Assembly (NCBI RefSeq): GCF_900167345.1
Contig: NZ_FUXB01000002.1
Coordinates: forward strand, 124,001-188,000
Source: Vibrio cincinnatiensis DSM 19608
Lineage (GTDB): Bacteria; Pseudomonadota; Gammaproteobacteria; Enterobacterales; Vibrionaceae
Length of the DNA: 64,000 bases
Direction: 5' to 3'
The position numbers and the translations under genes are program-made. The notes beneath the pieces were generated by a model. The model was not told the DNA's origin. It was given only the letters and a program-made list of their open reading frames with translations, and searched no databases. Below, in pieces: positions 39,534 to 48,701 of the stretch (the stretch's first letter is position 1; every line of letters starts with the position of its first letter).

Positions 39534-39593
39534 ACAGAGCGCCTCTCTGAACCCTCTCGGGTTCAGAATAAAGTGATATATCACAGCAAACCA

Positions 39594-40877
39594 TTACTCT
39601 AAAAGCGGTTTAATCCGTTTACTTTTTAATGAATTTAATAATGCCCCTTTATTCTCCGCTTCTGAGATCACGGAAAGCGTATTATTGGGAATCATTTCCG
39701 CTATTTTCACATCCTCTAAGAGTTTATTTTGTGTCACACTAGAAACCCTATCCACCAAGTCACTTAATCGCTGTGATTTTTCATTCAGTAGCTTATCAAT
39801 GGAAATGAGCGATTCAGGAAGCCCGAGTGACTCTCTATCAATGATCGAGGTGCCATTGACCACGTCATCCAATTTCGGGCCAAAGTTAAGCATATCGCCT
39901 AAACTCTGTGCAACAATAGCCACATCCCCTTCCAGTAACGCCTCAACTTCAACCGTGATGTTCGGCGTTCCTTCTGCCCAAGGAGAAAGTTCATCCACAT
40001 TGACTTGATCAAAAATCCCCGTATCTAACCCCAACTCTGACAGGCGATCTTTACCACTTTGTTCAAGCAATAGCGCTGTGATGCCATTTTCTCCAACAAA
40101 TACCGTCCCTAAATCTTGTGCTACGCCTTGAGTATCCATCAATAATGCTTTGGTTCCAGCCCCCAAAGCATCCCCAGAGACATAAACAAATTTTGGCAGT
40201 TGTGTTTTTGCACTACCCAGATCTTCAAACAAGATCAACGCATTTCCTTTCAAATCAATCATGTCATTAGCTTGAATGACTACCGGGGCCGTCATCGCAG
40301 AAAGGTGCTCAGACAAACCATAGAGGCCACCCGATTCAGATGTATGCAGAGTCAGCCATTCACCAAGGCTTTCCACTTCGCCCCCTAAGCTGGACACCGT
40401 TTCCCCGGTATAGGTGAGCAGCCCTGTATGGTTATTCAACTGCACAAAGATAGGTAAAGCGTCCAGTTGTTGGATGGCCGACCCAGCAGAAACAACGGTC
40501 GTACCCACTCCGGTTGAAGCTTCAGAAACGCCCTGTAACGTCGTGGTTAAATAAGTCTCATCGAGTGCGAGTTGCTGGTTTACAATAGGAACCCCTTCAC
40601 CGAGTGTGGAGACCACAGCCCCGAGATTCACTAAAATTTCGCCGGAACCTGTAGTGATGCTATCCAAATTCTCGGTTAACTGGCTCTGGGAAATCACCGC
40701 TCCAGATTCGGTAATGATATTTTTTGATGCCTGAGTCCCTACTTGGTCATCATCATTAGGCTCAGACACGTCTTCCCCTTCTGTATTATTACTGGCTATT
40801 GTGCTTGTTCCTGCACAACCAACAAATAACAGGGGAAAACACAATAACATTGCTAAAAAACGCATAGAAACGATCAT
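39594..40877 (-). CDS. Unknown lipoprotein paired with TpsB-type gene
   Basis: Lipoprotein of 427 residues that I cannot place in a family. The start at 40877 has AGGAG seven bases upstream. The lipobox LLFVGC gives modified Cys21, followed by an acidic linker (EGEDVSEPNDDD). The rest is Leu/Val/Ser/Gly-rich and predicted mostly helical, with three loosely similar segments (about 76-99, 122-145, 157-178) that each carry a TG-x-E/T start and a V-x-x-L/A-G core. It is the first gene of a leftward pair with the TpsB-type transporter and diverges from the Tad pilus operon. It could be the transported partner or an outer-membrane assembly factor; neither is shown. Confidence 0.75.
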   Translation of the reverse strand: MIVSMRFLAMLLCFPLLFVGCAGTSTIASNNTEGEDVSEPNDDDQVGTQASKNIITESGAVISQSQLTENLDSITTGSGEILVNLGAVVSTLGEGVPIVNQQLALDETYLTTTLQGVSEASTGVGTTVVSAGSAIQQLDALPIFVQLNNHTGLLTYTGETVSSLGGEVESLGEWLTLHTSESGGLYGLSEHLSAMTAPVVIQANDMIDLKGNALILFEDLGSAKTQLPKFVYVSGDALGAGTKALLMDTQGVAQDLGTVFVGENGITALLLEQSGKDRLSELGLDTGIFDQVNVDELSPWAEGTPNITVEVEALLEGDVAIVAQSLGDMLNFGPKLDDVVNGTSIIDRESLGLPESLISIDKLLNEKSQRLSDLVDRVSSVTQNKLLEDVKIAEMIPNNTLSVISEAENKGALLNSLKSKRIKPLLE

Positions 40878-41427
40878 GATCTTTCTCCTCTGGCTTGTCG
40901 ATTAAAAAGGAGAAATAGCGACACACTCTGAAATTATTGGTCAACGCATGCCAATAAAACCATCGATAGCTCACCTAACCTAATTAATGACAACCCATTA
41001 CTGATTAATACTCAGTTTTTAGTTTTTCATTTAAAGCTAAAACCATTAAAATAAATATGGCCTTATTTAAAAGGATTTTAACAATGATGCAGATTAAATA
41101 TCTAAGCCAAGTTCTATAAAAAATCCAGTTTATAACTCTATTTATTACACAAAATTAAATGGCTATTTTCTAACTCATTCACTTAACACAAGTTATTATT
41201 TTACCTTTGCGATAAAACCGAATTAACCACACAAAAAATCAGTGTTTTACTTCTACTAGTTTCATTTCAACATGTGATATAGATCGCATAAAAAAAACCT
41301 TTACTCGATAAAAACTGTCTAGTCTTAAATTTGAACCAAGTGCACAAAAATGATCAAAAAAGGGAACTTTTCTCTGGGTGATCATCAGCACACAGTCAAA
41401 AGGAATAAACAACGTGAGGGCTAAATT
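40878..41427. promoter_or_regulatory. AT-rich divergent region before the Tad operon
   Basis: A 550-bp gap without a supported gene between the leftward lipoprotein pair and the rightward Tad operon. It is strikingly AT-rich; 41041-41160 has 26 G or C in 120 bases by direct count. It holds a strong CRP-like site at 41270-41291. Promoters for both directions must lie here. Such AT-rich gaps are typical H-NS targets, which is an inference. Confidence 0.6.
41270..41291. promoter_or_regulatory. CRP site upstream of Tad operon
   Basis: The core TGTGATATAGATCGCA (41273-41288) fits TGTGA-N6-TCACA at 9 of 10 positions, and about 17 of 22 bases of the full E. coli consensus. It lies about 140 bp before flp and 393 bp before the lipoprotein start. 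Confidence 0.7.
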
Positions 41428-41640
41428 ATGTTTATTATCAAACAACTAATAATAAAAACATGGTGTAAAGGTTATGCATTCCTTTACGACAACAAAGGGG
41501 CTTCCGGTATTGAATACGCCATCATCGCCACCATTGCCGCGATTGCGATTGCTCTCTTTGCGACAGGTACTGACAATATTGCCGATCGTATTGAAGGGAT
41601 TCTAAATACCGTTAAAGATGCCTTACCTACATCTGCCTAA
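41428..41640 (+). CDS. flp: Flp-type pilin
   Basis: Major subunit of the Tad pilus, 70 residues. The prepilin site is KG^ASGIEYAI with the Glu-Tyr pair that defines Flp pilins, followed by the hydrophobic helix IATIAAIAIALFATG. The leader before the site is long, about 26 residues (MFIIKQLIIK...). It is the first gene of the operon, 25 bp upstream of the prepilin peptidase, downstream of the AT-rich regulatory gap. Confidence 0.92.
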   Translation: MFIIKQLIIKTWCKGYAFLYDNKGASGIEYAIIATIAAIAIALFATGTDNIADRIEGILNTVKDALPTSA

Positions 41641-41664
41641 TAATATGATGAAGGAACACTCCAG

Positions 41665-42063
41665 TTGTCCTTATTTTTTATTGGGCTGCTGTTAGTCGCA
41701 AGCTTTTACGATATAAAAACCATGAGGGTTCCTAACCTACTCAGTTTTACTCTCATGTTATTGCCTTTAATTTCTTACGTTTTTTATTCTGAAGTGAATA
41801 TTAACTTTGACATGAATGCAATACTCGTAACTCTGCTGCTCACAGTACCCGGTTATTTAAAAGGGAGTTTCGGGGCGGCGGATATAAAAATATTGCTGGG
41901 TATATCGTGTATTCTCTCATTATTAGATATGCTGATTTTTCTTAGTGTTTGCTTTATAGTATTTAGTATTTATAGCCCTCTCTTTTTTAATAAAAGACAG
42001 GAAGCCCCTTTTGTTCCTTCTCTGTTTTTCACCTATGGTGTATATGGTTTTATTACCCTGTAA
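41665..42063 (+). CDS. tadV: Prepilin peptidase, TadV/CpaA
   Basis: Inner-membrane aspartic peptidase (A24 family, 132 residues) that cleaves Flp and the pseudopilins. The start is TTG at 41665 with AAGGA nine bases upstream; the nearby ATGs are out of frame. The two catalytic Asp lie in FYDIKTMRVPN (about residue 16) and GAADIKIL (about residue 72). Four to five membrane segments are seen. It is a little shorter than most TadV proteins and has no N-methylase domain, as expected for the class. Confidence 0.87.
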   Translation: MSLFFIGLLLVASFYDIKTMRVPNLLSFTLMLLPLISYVFYSEVNINFDMNAILVTLLLTVPGYLKGSFGAADIKILLGISCILSLLDMLIFLSVCFIVFSIYSPLFFNKRQEAPFVPSLFFTYGVYGFITL

Positions 42064-42074
42064 TAGGAGTAGAT

Positions 42075-42611
42075 ATGCTTCGCTTACGAATTTATCACAA
42101 TGGATTCCATAACAAGCAAGCCGGATCTGTCGCAATAGAAACCGTTTTTTTATTGCCTATTATCCTTATTTTGCTTTTTGCCATTATCCACTACTCCATG
42201 ATTTTTTTTGCTGCCAGCTTATTTAACCATGCGGCAAAAGAAGGCATAAGACATGCTGTCTCTTATGTGGATGAAGAGTGCTATTTTTCCTCAGCGGGCT
42301 GTCAGGATGAAACCTTATTAGTTCAAATTAAACCCGTAGTACAAACCCATGCACTACAAATTATCAAAGGATTTGCCAGTGAAACATCCGGTGATGAATG
42401 GACTCTGTTTGGCGTCACGTTGCCCGATAAAGAAGAGCTGATCACATTGACCACAATTGAAGGGGGTGGCTGCTGTAAGGTCATCATTAATTTGCCTAAC
42501 TATCATTCCACCCCCTTTTTACCGCTAAACATTATTGATGGGCTCATTCCCGGAGAGGGATCGGTTTTTCCCAACCAAATCATGGCATCAGCAGTATTGA
42601 AACTGAATTAG
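42075..42611 (+). CDS. tadE: TadE-like minor pilin
   Basis: Pseudopilin of 178 residues with the TadE motif QAGSVAIETVFLLPIILILLF at about 16-36: a Gly-Ser prepilin-like site, a Glu at +5 and the hydrophobic helix. The C-terminal part is periplasmic and holds several Cys (CYFSSAGC, GGGCCK) that may form disulfides. It lies 11 bp after the peptidase and 9 bp before rcpC. Only one TadE/TadF-like gene is present besides tadG. Confidence 0.83.
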   Translation: MLRLRIYHNGFHNKQAGSVAIETVFLLPIILILLFAIIHYSMIFFAASLFNHAAKEGIRHAVSYVDEECYFSSAGCQDETLLVQIKPVVQTHALQIIKGFASETSGDEWTLFGVTLPDKEELITLTTIEGGGCCKVIINLPNYHSTPFLPLNIIDGLIPGEGSVFPNQIMASAVLKLN

Positions 42612-42620
42612 GAACACAAC

Positions 42621-43574
42621 ATGGACAGTCATATTAATAAAACTCAGTGGCTAAAAATTACCGCCGTGACCCTCTTTATTCTGGCTTTAATGTTTGCGGT
42701 ATTAGGGTATTTAAGCCATTCCAATGCATCCGTTGGACAGGAAAATGAAGTTGAGCGTCCACTCTATCAAGGTTGGAAATTTAACCAGTCGCTTCCTGCC
42801 GGGCAGTTAATCACCAGAGACCATTTGGTACCTTTTGCTACGCTACAAGCCAATCCACAGATGCTTTCTTCGCCTGAAATGGCCATAGGAAAACGCCTGA
42901 CGCGTTCCGTTACTCAAGAAACATTACTCACCAAAAACTTACTCGCTGAAGTACACCCCATTATGGGGGAATTACCTGCAAATTATCGAGCCATCGCCAT
43001 CCGGGCTAATGAAGTCATGACCGTCGGGGGGTATCTACAACCCGGTGATCGGGTGGATATTATGCTGCTACTAAAACCCAATAAAGAGTCTGGGTTACAC
43101 ACGACGGCCAGAAGAATTGCCAGCCATGTTTTGGTTCTCGCGGTGGGCGAACAGATCACAAATACAAAAGGAACTCACCGAGAAGCCAATGCTAAGTCGG
43201 TTGTACTCTCCATCCACGAAAGTATCGCTCCGCTTATTCTTTTAGCCGATAGCGCAGGAGAATTAAGACTTGCGGCAGTTGGTAACCAAGAAAGAATGCT
43301 GACTGAAAGCACCATCGCATCACCGGTTGAACCAACCGTCACCACATTTTCGGCTACCCATATTTCAGATTCAACCTTATCCAAACATACCGCTGACCCA
43401 CTACATTCACACTATACGGTGGATCTAAAACGCTTCCAGTCCCCCTCTTCCAAACCTAGCCCAACCAAGGCGGTTAAAACGGCTCGTTACCGAGAGCCTG
43501 CGAGCTACATTGAAATTATTCAAGGCAGTGAACGTTCAATGGTTAAGACTAAAAACGAGTGGAGCAAACAATGA
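42621..43574 (+). CDS. rcpC: Pilus assembly protein RcpC/CpaB
   Basis: Periplasmic Tad assembly protein of 317 residues. A single N-terminal membrane helix (about 11-31) is followed by a SAF domain (about 50-110, LPAGQLITRDHLV) and the RcpC/CpaB domain with NYRAIAIRANEVMTVGGYLQPGDRVDIML. The C-terminus is low-complexity (Ser/Pro/Lys). Its stop overlaps the rcpA start (ATGA). Confidence 0.9.
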   Translation: MDSHINKTQWLKITAVTLFILALMFAVLGYLSHSNASVGQENEVERPLYQGWKFNQSLPAGQLITRDHLVPFATLQANPQMLSSPEMAIGKRLTRSVTQETLLTKNLLAEVHPIMGELPANYRAIAIRANEVMTVGGYLQPGDRVDIMLLLKPNKESGLHTTARRIASHVLVLAVGEQITNTKGTHREANAKSVVLSIHESIAPLILLADSAGELRLAAVGNQERMLTESTIASPVEPTVTTFSATHISDSTLSKHTADPLHSHYTVDLKRFQSPSSKPSPTKAVKTARYREPASYIEIIQGSERSMVKTKNEWSKQ

Positions 43575-44737
43575 AAATAAAACCGATTTCAACCTTATTC
43601 ATTGCGCTCTTTCTTGTGCTATCAATGAAAAGCTATGCAAATCAAACACTCTCCTTAACCCAAGGAATGCAAGATCACTTCGTAGCTACCGATGCGGCGA
43701 TTATTCGAGCCGCCATCGCTGACCCAAGCGTCGTGACCTTGGATGTGATTGATAGTTCGACTTTATTATTAACTGGACATGCGATTGGTAAAACCTCTCT
43801 TTTGGTCTGGAAAAAAGATCAAACCTACCCCAGTAAACATACCATTGAGGTTCAACCCAATACGGTTCGTCAGTCTGGGATACAGGTTCAAACCGATATT
43901 AAAGTCGTCGAAATCAGTAAATCCGCATTAAAAGAAGCCGGATTTTTCTTTGGTAAAAGTGGTTCCAACACCACCATTGGCATTGGATCATCTAGAGCCT
44001 TAACCGGAGGCAACTTTGCGGGCGGATTGGTCAGTAATAATCATTTCTCGCCTCTCTCAGAGGCTTTTAACGTGATCATTGGTGATGCCTCCAGAGGCAT
44101 ACTCAGCTCAATCAGTGCGCTTAATGCCAATGGGTTTGCTTATACCTTAGCCGAACCGAGTTTAGTCACTATGTCGGGTCATACGGCAACTTTCCTTGCA
44201 GGGGGCGAATTTCCGTATCCTAAAAGTTCAAAAGATGGCGAAATCAGTATTGAATTTAAAGAGTTCGGTGTCCGGCTCAACCTATCACCAACTGTCTTAC
44301 ATGATGATCGCATTATGCTTAAAGTTGCCCCTGAAGTCAGCGAACTCAACTACCACAATGGGGTGAGTAGTGGAGGCGTTATTGTTCCCGGGTTGAGTGT
44401 TCGTCGAACGGATACCACCGTACAACTCGGTGACGGTGAAAGCTTTGTGATCAGTGGCTTAATTAGCAGCAGTACGATGAAAAATTCCGACCGCTTCCCC
44501 GGGTTAGGTGACATTCCTATTCTGGGCGCTTTTTTCAGTTCTAACCGCTTAGAAAAAAACGATAAAGAACTCATGATGGTGGTCACACCACACCTTGTAA
44601 AGCCACTGGCTAAAGAGGCCAAACTTCCTCCGCTACCAGGAGAGATCTACCGTCAGTACCAACCTGATTTTATTGGTTTGGTGTTCTTACAAAGTGAACC
44701 CGAAGATTTACCCAGCGGAATCGGTTTTTCAAACTAA
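43571..44737 (+). CDS. rcpA: Tad secretin RcpA/CpaC
   Basis: Outer-membrane secretin through which the pilus passes, 388 residues. The start at 43571 lies in the rcpC stop. The signal peptide ends SYA. An N-terminal pilus-formation domain (SLTQGMQDHF, then VVTLDVIDSSTLLLTGHAIGKTSLLVW) is followed by the secretin domain with LAEPSLVTMSGHTATFLAGGEFPYP and the signature VPGLSVRRTDTTVQLGDGESFVISGLI. It is somewhat shorter than many CpaC proteins. No rcpB or tadZ gene follows. Confidence 0.92.
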   Translation: MKIKPISTLFIALFLVLSMKSYANQTLSLTQGMQDHFVATDAAIIRAAIADPSVVTLDVIDSSTLLLTGHAIGKTSLLVWKKDQTYPSKHTIEVQPNTVRQSGIQVQTDIKVVEISKSALKEAGFFFGKSGSNTTIGIGSSRALTGGNFAGGLVSNNHFSPLSEAFNVIIGDASRGILSSISALNANGFAYTLAEPSLVTMSGHTATFLAGGEFPYPKSSKDGEISIEFKEFGVRLNLSPTVLHDDRIMLKVAPEVSELNYHNGVSSGGVIVPGLSVRRTDTTVQLGDGESFVISGLISSSTMKNSDRFPGLGDIPILGAFFSSNRLEKNDKELMMVVTPHLVKPLAKEAKLPPLPGEIYRQYQPDFIGLVFLQSEPEDLPSGIGFSN

Positions 44738-44753
44738 GCGTAAGGATGGCTCT

Positions 44754-46016
44754 ATGCAAGGAATCAATTGGTTTAACTCTTTAGGACAAACGACATACAC
44801 CCCATTAGATCTCGAACTTAAAGCTCGTTTACACAAGTATGTGCTTGAGCGGATGGAAGACGATGGCATTCTTTTTGATGTCTCTGTTTCCGAGAAGAAG
44901 AATATTTTACTGCCCATTACCTCCTACATTCAGCAATACATTGAAGATCAAGCGTTAGATCTCACCTTCCCTATGGATGAGTTGGCCCGGGAATTATTAG
45001 ATGAAATGGTCGGCTATGGCCCTATCGAAAATTTGCTCAGAGACCCCAGTATTGATGACATTTTGATCAATGGTCCCAAACATGTTTTTGTGGAAAGAAA
45101 TGGCATGCTAGAGCAAGTCAATCATCACTTTCTTAATGATGAGCATGTCATTCGTGTGATCCGCCGTATGATTTCTCCGCTAGGCAGGAGAATTGATGAA
45201 TCAAACCCCATGGTTGATGCTCGCTTACCTGATGGAAGCCGAATTAATGCCATTATTCCACCACTGGCACTCGATGGGGCATGTTTATCCGTTAGGAAAT
45301 TTAAACAAGATATTTTAACAGCCGAGTTTTTGTTGCGAAACGGCAGCCTTTCAGAAGAGATGCTGTCCTTTTTGCAACGCAGTGTTAAAGCACGCTGTAA
45401 TATTTTAATCAGTGGCGCAACGGGGTCAGGTAAAACGACTTTACTCAATGTACTCAGCCAATACATTAATAGCCATGAACGTGTAGTGACGATTGAAGAT
45501 GCCGCTGAATTACAACTCCGCAACGATCATGTTGTCCGGCTGGAAACTCGCCCTCCCAATTCGGAAGGCTGCGGTGAAGTCACCGCTAGAGAACTGCTTA
45601 AGAACGCGTTAAGAATGCGCCCTGACCGTATTATTTTGGGGGAAAGCCGAGGAGGTGAAGTACTCGATATGCTCCAAGCCATGAATACTGGACACCTAGG
45701 TTCCATGAGTACCTTACACGCCAATTCCCCCAGTGATGCCTTAATTCGGTTAGAAATGATGGTCACCCTGGCTGGGTTTCGTTCCAGTGAAACCTTCATT
45801 CGTAAAGTTGTCGCTTCTGCTATTGATATGATTGTACAAGTGAGTCGGTTAGCCAATGGGAAACGGGTCATCACAGAAATTGTTGAAGTTTCTGATGTAA
45901 AAACCACCAATATCACCACCAAAACCTTATATCGCTACTACCCAGCCGACCATCACTTTGAACAAACAGCAAGCCCGTCTCAGTTACTGTCTACGCAACT
46001 GGAGGTGGCAAAATGA
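44754..46016 (+). CDS. tadA: Tad pilus ATPase TadA/CpaF
   Basis: Cytoplasmic secretion ATPase of 420 residues that powers pilus assembly. The start at 44754 has AAGGA seven bases upstream; an in-frame upstream ATG (44673) lies inside rcpA and has no such site. Motifs are Walker A GATGSGKTT, the Asp box IEDAAELQL, Walker B RIILGESRGGEVLDML and the His box GSMSTLHANSP. It begins only 16 bp after rcpA, the interval where tadZ/cpaE sits in most loci. It overlaps tadB by 4 bp. Confidence 0.95.
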   Translation: MQGINWFNSLGQTTYTPLDLELKARLHKYVLERMEDDGILFDVSVSEKKNILLPITSYIQQYIEDQALDLTFPMDELARELLDEMVGYGPIENLLRDPSIDDILINGPKHVFVERNGMLEQVNHHFLNDEHVIRVIRRMISPLGRRIDESNPMVDARLPDGSRINAIIPPLALDGACLSVRKFKQDILTAEFLLRNGSLSEEMLSFLQRSVKARCNILISGATGSGKTTLLNVLSQYINSHERVVTIEDAAELQLRNDHVVRLETRPPNSEGCGEVTARELLKNALRMRPDRIILGESRGGEVLDMLQAMNTGHLGSMSTLHANSPSDALIRLEMMVTLAGFRSSETFIRKVVASAIDMIVQVSRLANGKRVITEIVEVSDVKTTNITTKTLYRYYPADHHFEQTASPSQLLSTQLEVAK

Positions 46017-46888
46017 GTGCGCTCTATCTACTCATCGCTTTGATTACCATTGGAATGAGTGGCGTTTGTTTCTATTTAGCCCAAAAGATCGACATAGATG
46101 ACGTGGTGGTTGAAAACATGCCCTCTCAGAAACGCGCTGCACAAAAACACGTCCATTCTATGGTTACAATGGAGCGTTTGCAGCAGTTAGGGTTTAGTCG
46201 CTCACCACTGAAAAACATCACCTTGCTTGGCTTAATACTCACCATCAGCCTGTTTTTTGCACAGTCATTGGGTTGGATGGGTTTAATACTCTCTTTGATG
46301 ACGGGCCTTTTTATGACATTTGCTATTGCTCAATGGCGACGGAGCAATATTAAATTACGAGTGATCCAGCAACTACCCTCATTCGTCGATCAAGTCAATC
46401 GACGCATCAAAGTTGGGTTAAGTGTCAACCAAGCGATTGAACAATCGTCTAAAACAACAACCGCGCCACTCAAAACCATCTTAGCGCGGGTGGCGCATCG
46501 ACGAGCCCTTGGCATTGAGCTGCAAGATGCTTTCCATAAAGAAAGTGTGATCACAGGAGTCTCTGCCTTTCGTTTGCTTGGCTCTATCTTCAATATCAAT
46601 ACTCGCTATGGTGGCAGCATTAATGAGTCATTAGATAGCTTAGTTAAGTTACTGCGCCAACAAGATCTCAGCCGTCGAGAACTCAAATCCATTACTGGAG
46701 AAACTCGAATTACCGCTTGGGTGATCGGCAGCGCCCCCATCATTGTTAGCGCCTATATGATGATGCAAAACCCTGAATTGCTGCTCAACATGTGGGACTC
46801 CCCAGAAGGACAAAATGCCTTGGTCCTTGGCATTACCATGCAATGCTTAGGGGTCATTTTGATTTGGCGAATGTTTCGAACCTTATAA
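46013..46888 (+). CDS. tadB: Tad inner-membrane platform protein TadB
   Basis: GspF-like platform protein of 291 residues. One N-terminal helix, a pair of helices at about 62-102, the T2SSF cytoplasmic domain (about 120-240, LPSFVDQVNRRIKVGLSVNQAIEQ) and two C-terminal helices. The start lies inside the tadA stop (ATGA), and tadC follows after 11 bp. Confidence 0.92.
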   Translation: MSALYLLIALITIGMSGVCFYLAQKIDIDDVVVENMPSQKRAAQKHVHSMVTMERLQQLGFSRSPLKNITLLGLILTISLFFAQSLGWMGLILSLMTGLFMTFAIAQWRRSNIKLRVIQQLPSFVDQVNRRIKVGLSVNQAIEQSSKTTTAPLKTILARVAHRRALGIELQDAFHKESVITGVSAFRLLGSIFNINTRYGGSINESLDSLVKLLRQQDLSRRELKSITGETRITAWVIGSAPIIVSAYMMMQNPELLLNMWDSPEGQNALVLGITMQCLGVILIWRMFRTL

Positions 46889-46899
46889 GGATATGCAGA

Positions 46900-47769
46900 A
46901 TGTTCAATGTACATGTCTGGTTGTCGCTGGCTTGTTTTCTTCTATCGGTGATCTTCTATGCGCTAGCTCGCCAAGAAGTTCGCCAGCTTTCTGCTCAAAG
47001 CAAACCCCAACGTGAAGTATTACTTCAGCATACTCAGCAATGGTGGAATCACTCCAAACAAAATCACCACAAAAACCTTTCCAATATCATTATTGCGATG
47101 CGCCAAGCTGGCTATATTAGCAACCGCCAGCAGATCCTGTGTCTATTAAAAGTGCTGGTGGTTTGGGGAAGCCTTGTCCTGATATTTTCAGGGCAACAAC
47201 TGCTCACTTCCGATTCAATGCTTAAAACCATTTTGTATTGCTTGCTGTTCATCACTTTTGGTTTTTGGGCCTCCATTCGCTGGTTTCGAATCCAAGCACA
47301 AAAACGCGCCAGAATCATTGATGAGGAAATGCTCATCACCATTCATTTAATGTCCATTCTTTGGCAAGTGGGGCTTTCTTTAGAAAGTATGCTGCGTGCT
47401 TATCATCAAGAGGCCAAAGATCTAACCCCTGAAATTTGTAAAGAAATTTCACTGATTTTGGCTCGTATTGATGCCGGACAAAATCGAGAATGGGTCTTTC
47501 GAGATATGGCTACCTTAAGTTTATCCATTGGTTTTCAAGATTTATTAACCATGCTTTCTCAAGCAGCAGATACGGGGGGAGAGCTGAAAAAATCGTTCCA
47601 ATCATTATCTGAATTGATCTACGAACGAAAACGGGTCGCTCTGCAAGAAAAAGTGACCAAAATGTCCGGAAAAATCTCTGTCACGATGATGGTGCTGATG
47701 TTTCCAGCCCTATTCATTATCTTAGGTGGCCCCGCCGCCTTAGCACTAATGAAAGCTTTTGGAGGTTAA
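46900..47769 (+). CDS. tadC: Tad inner-membrane platform protein TadC
   Basis: Second GspF-like platform protein, 289 residues. The start at 46900 has AGGA eight bases upstream; the longer frame from 46792 runs back into tadB. An N-terminal helix (VHVWLSLACFLLSVIFYALA) is followed by two central helices, the T2SSF domain (LLTMLSQAADTGGELKKSFQSLSE) and a C-terminal helix (FPALFIILGGPAALALM). tadD begins at the base after its stop codon. Confidence 0.9.
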   Translation: MFNVHVWLSLACFLLSVIFYALARQEVRQLSAQSKPQREVLLQHTQQWWNHSKQNHHKNLSNIIIAMRQAGYISNRQQILCLLKVLVVWGSLVLIFSGQQLLTSDSMLKTILYCLLFITFGFWASIRWFRIQAQKRARIIDEEMLITIHLMSILWQVGLSLESMLRAYHQEAKDLTPEICKEISLILARIDAGQNREWVFRDMATLSLSIGFQDLLTMLSQAADTGGELKKSFQSLSELIYERKRVALQEKVTKMSGKISVTMMVLMFPALFIILGGPAALALMKAFGG

Positions 47770-48453
47770 ATGAAGTCTATTCTACCTTGTTTTCTGATCA
47801 TGTTAATCACGGCATGTAGCCAAACCCCCACGACCGTCGCGCAAAGTGTGGGGGCTTGTGGAGAGGAGTTTTCTCCAACAACGGGGCTACAATTTTCAGC
47901 GGCCCAACAAGCTTTTGAGAGCCAGCAGTACTTTTCAGCTCTCGCGTTATTACAAGAAATAAGAGGAGACTACATCACGAAAGATTCTCTTGAGGCCGAC
48001 GCTTATTTAAAGACTCAGCAATGGGATAAAGCGCAGCAAATCTACATCATGCTGTTAACGACGTGCTTAAAAGGAAAAGCCGCCCATGGTTTAGGGTTGA
48101 TCGCCAGTTATAAAAGCCAATATCCAGAAGCCTACCAATGGCTCAGCTTAGCGGTCTCCATTGAGCCGTCACAGTCAAACATTCGTAATGATTACGGCTT
48201 CATTCTGCTCTTAACCGGTAATAATGATGAGGCAAGGAATGAATTTCTTACGGCATTGGAGCTTAACCCGCGAAATCAGGTCGCGGCCAAAAACTTGTGG
48301 ATGCTACTACACCGAACGGAGCGCCAGCAAGCGGCATCGAGCCTTCAACAACGCTTTTCATGGTCAGAGCAAGAACATCAAAAACTGGCCAATGCAGCCA
48401 ATAACTTTACCCCTTTAAGTATTGCGGAGATGGAAAAATGGAAAAGACGTTAA
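47770..48453 (+). CDS. tadD: Tad lipoprotein with TPR repeats, TadD
   Basis: Outer-membrane pilotin-like lipoprotein of 227 residues. The lipobox LITAC gives a modified Cys at about residue 16. Tetratricopeptide-like repeats follow (about 42-190), the last two clear in YPEAYQWLSLAVSIEPSQSN and NDEARNEFLTALELNPRN. TadD proteins help the secretin assemble. It starts immediately after tadC and overlaps the next small gene by 16 bp. Confidence 0.88.
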   Translation: MKSILPCFLIMLITACSQTPTTVAQSVGACGEEFSPTTGLQFSAAQQAFESQQYFSALALLQEIRGDYITKDSLEADAYLKTQQWDKAQQIYIMLLTTCLKGKAAHGLGLIASYKSQYPEAYQWLSLAVSIEPSQSNIRNDYGFILLLTGNNDEARNEFLTALELNPRNQVAAKNLWMLLHRTERQQAASSLQQRFSWSEQEHQKLANAANNFTPLSIAEMEKWKRR

Positions 48454-48701
48454 TATTACTGCTCCTGATTGCGCCTTGGTCATTGAGCCAAGCGGCACAG
48501 CCAAAAACCGCGGCTAAAGTTTCACAACCAGATCAATCAGAAACACGCCTTTGGCTTGAGTTGCAAAGAAAAAACACCTCAGCCACTGCGTATGATGACC
48601 AACTTTCTGCCGAAGCAGCTAAAGCGACGCAAGCCAGAATGGTCAAAAGCTTTACTCACGAGATTCCAGAGAAATTTATCAAAAATAAATTTGGTGAATA
48701 A
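48438..48701 (+). CDS. Small exported Tad-locus protein, DUF3613-like
   Basis: Protein of 87 residues with a signal peptide (1-19, ending SQA). The mature part has the pattern ETRLWLELQRKN, then KATQARMVKSFTHEIPEKF, which matches my memory of DUF3613, a small family found in Tad loci. Its start lies inside tadD and its stop overlaps the tadG start by 1 bp. The function is unknown. Confidence 0.7.
   Translation: MEKTLILLLLIAPWSLSQAAQPKTAAKVSQPDQSETRLWLELQRKNTSATAYDDQLSAEAAKATQARMVKSFTHEIPEKFIKNKFGE

Noticed and set aside
44673..44753. Upstream extension of tadA into rcpA
   Set aside because: The extra 27 residues overlap the secretin gene and lack a start signal; AAGGA at 44742-44746 marks the ATG at 44754.
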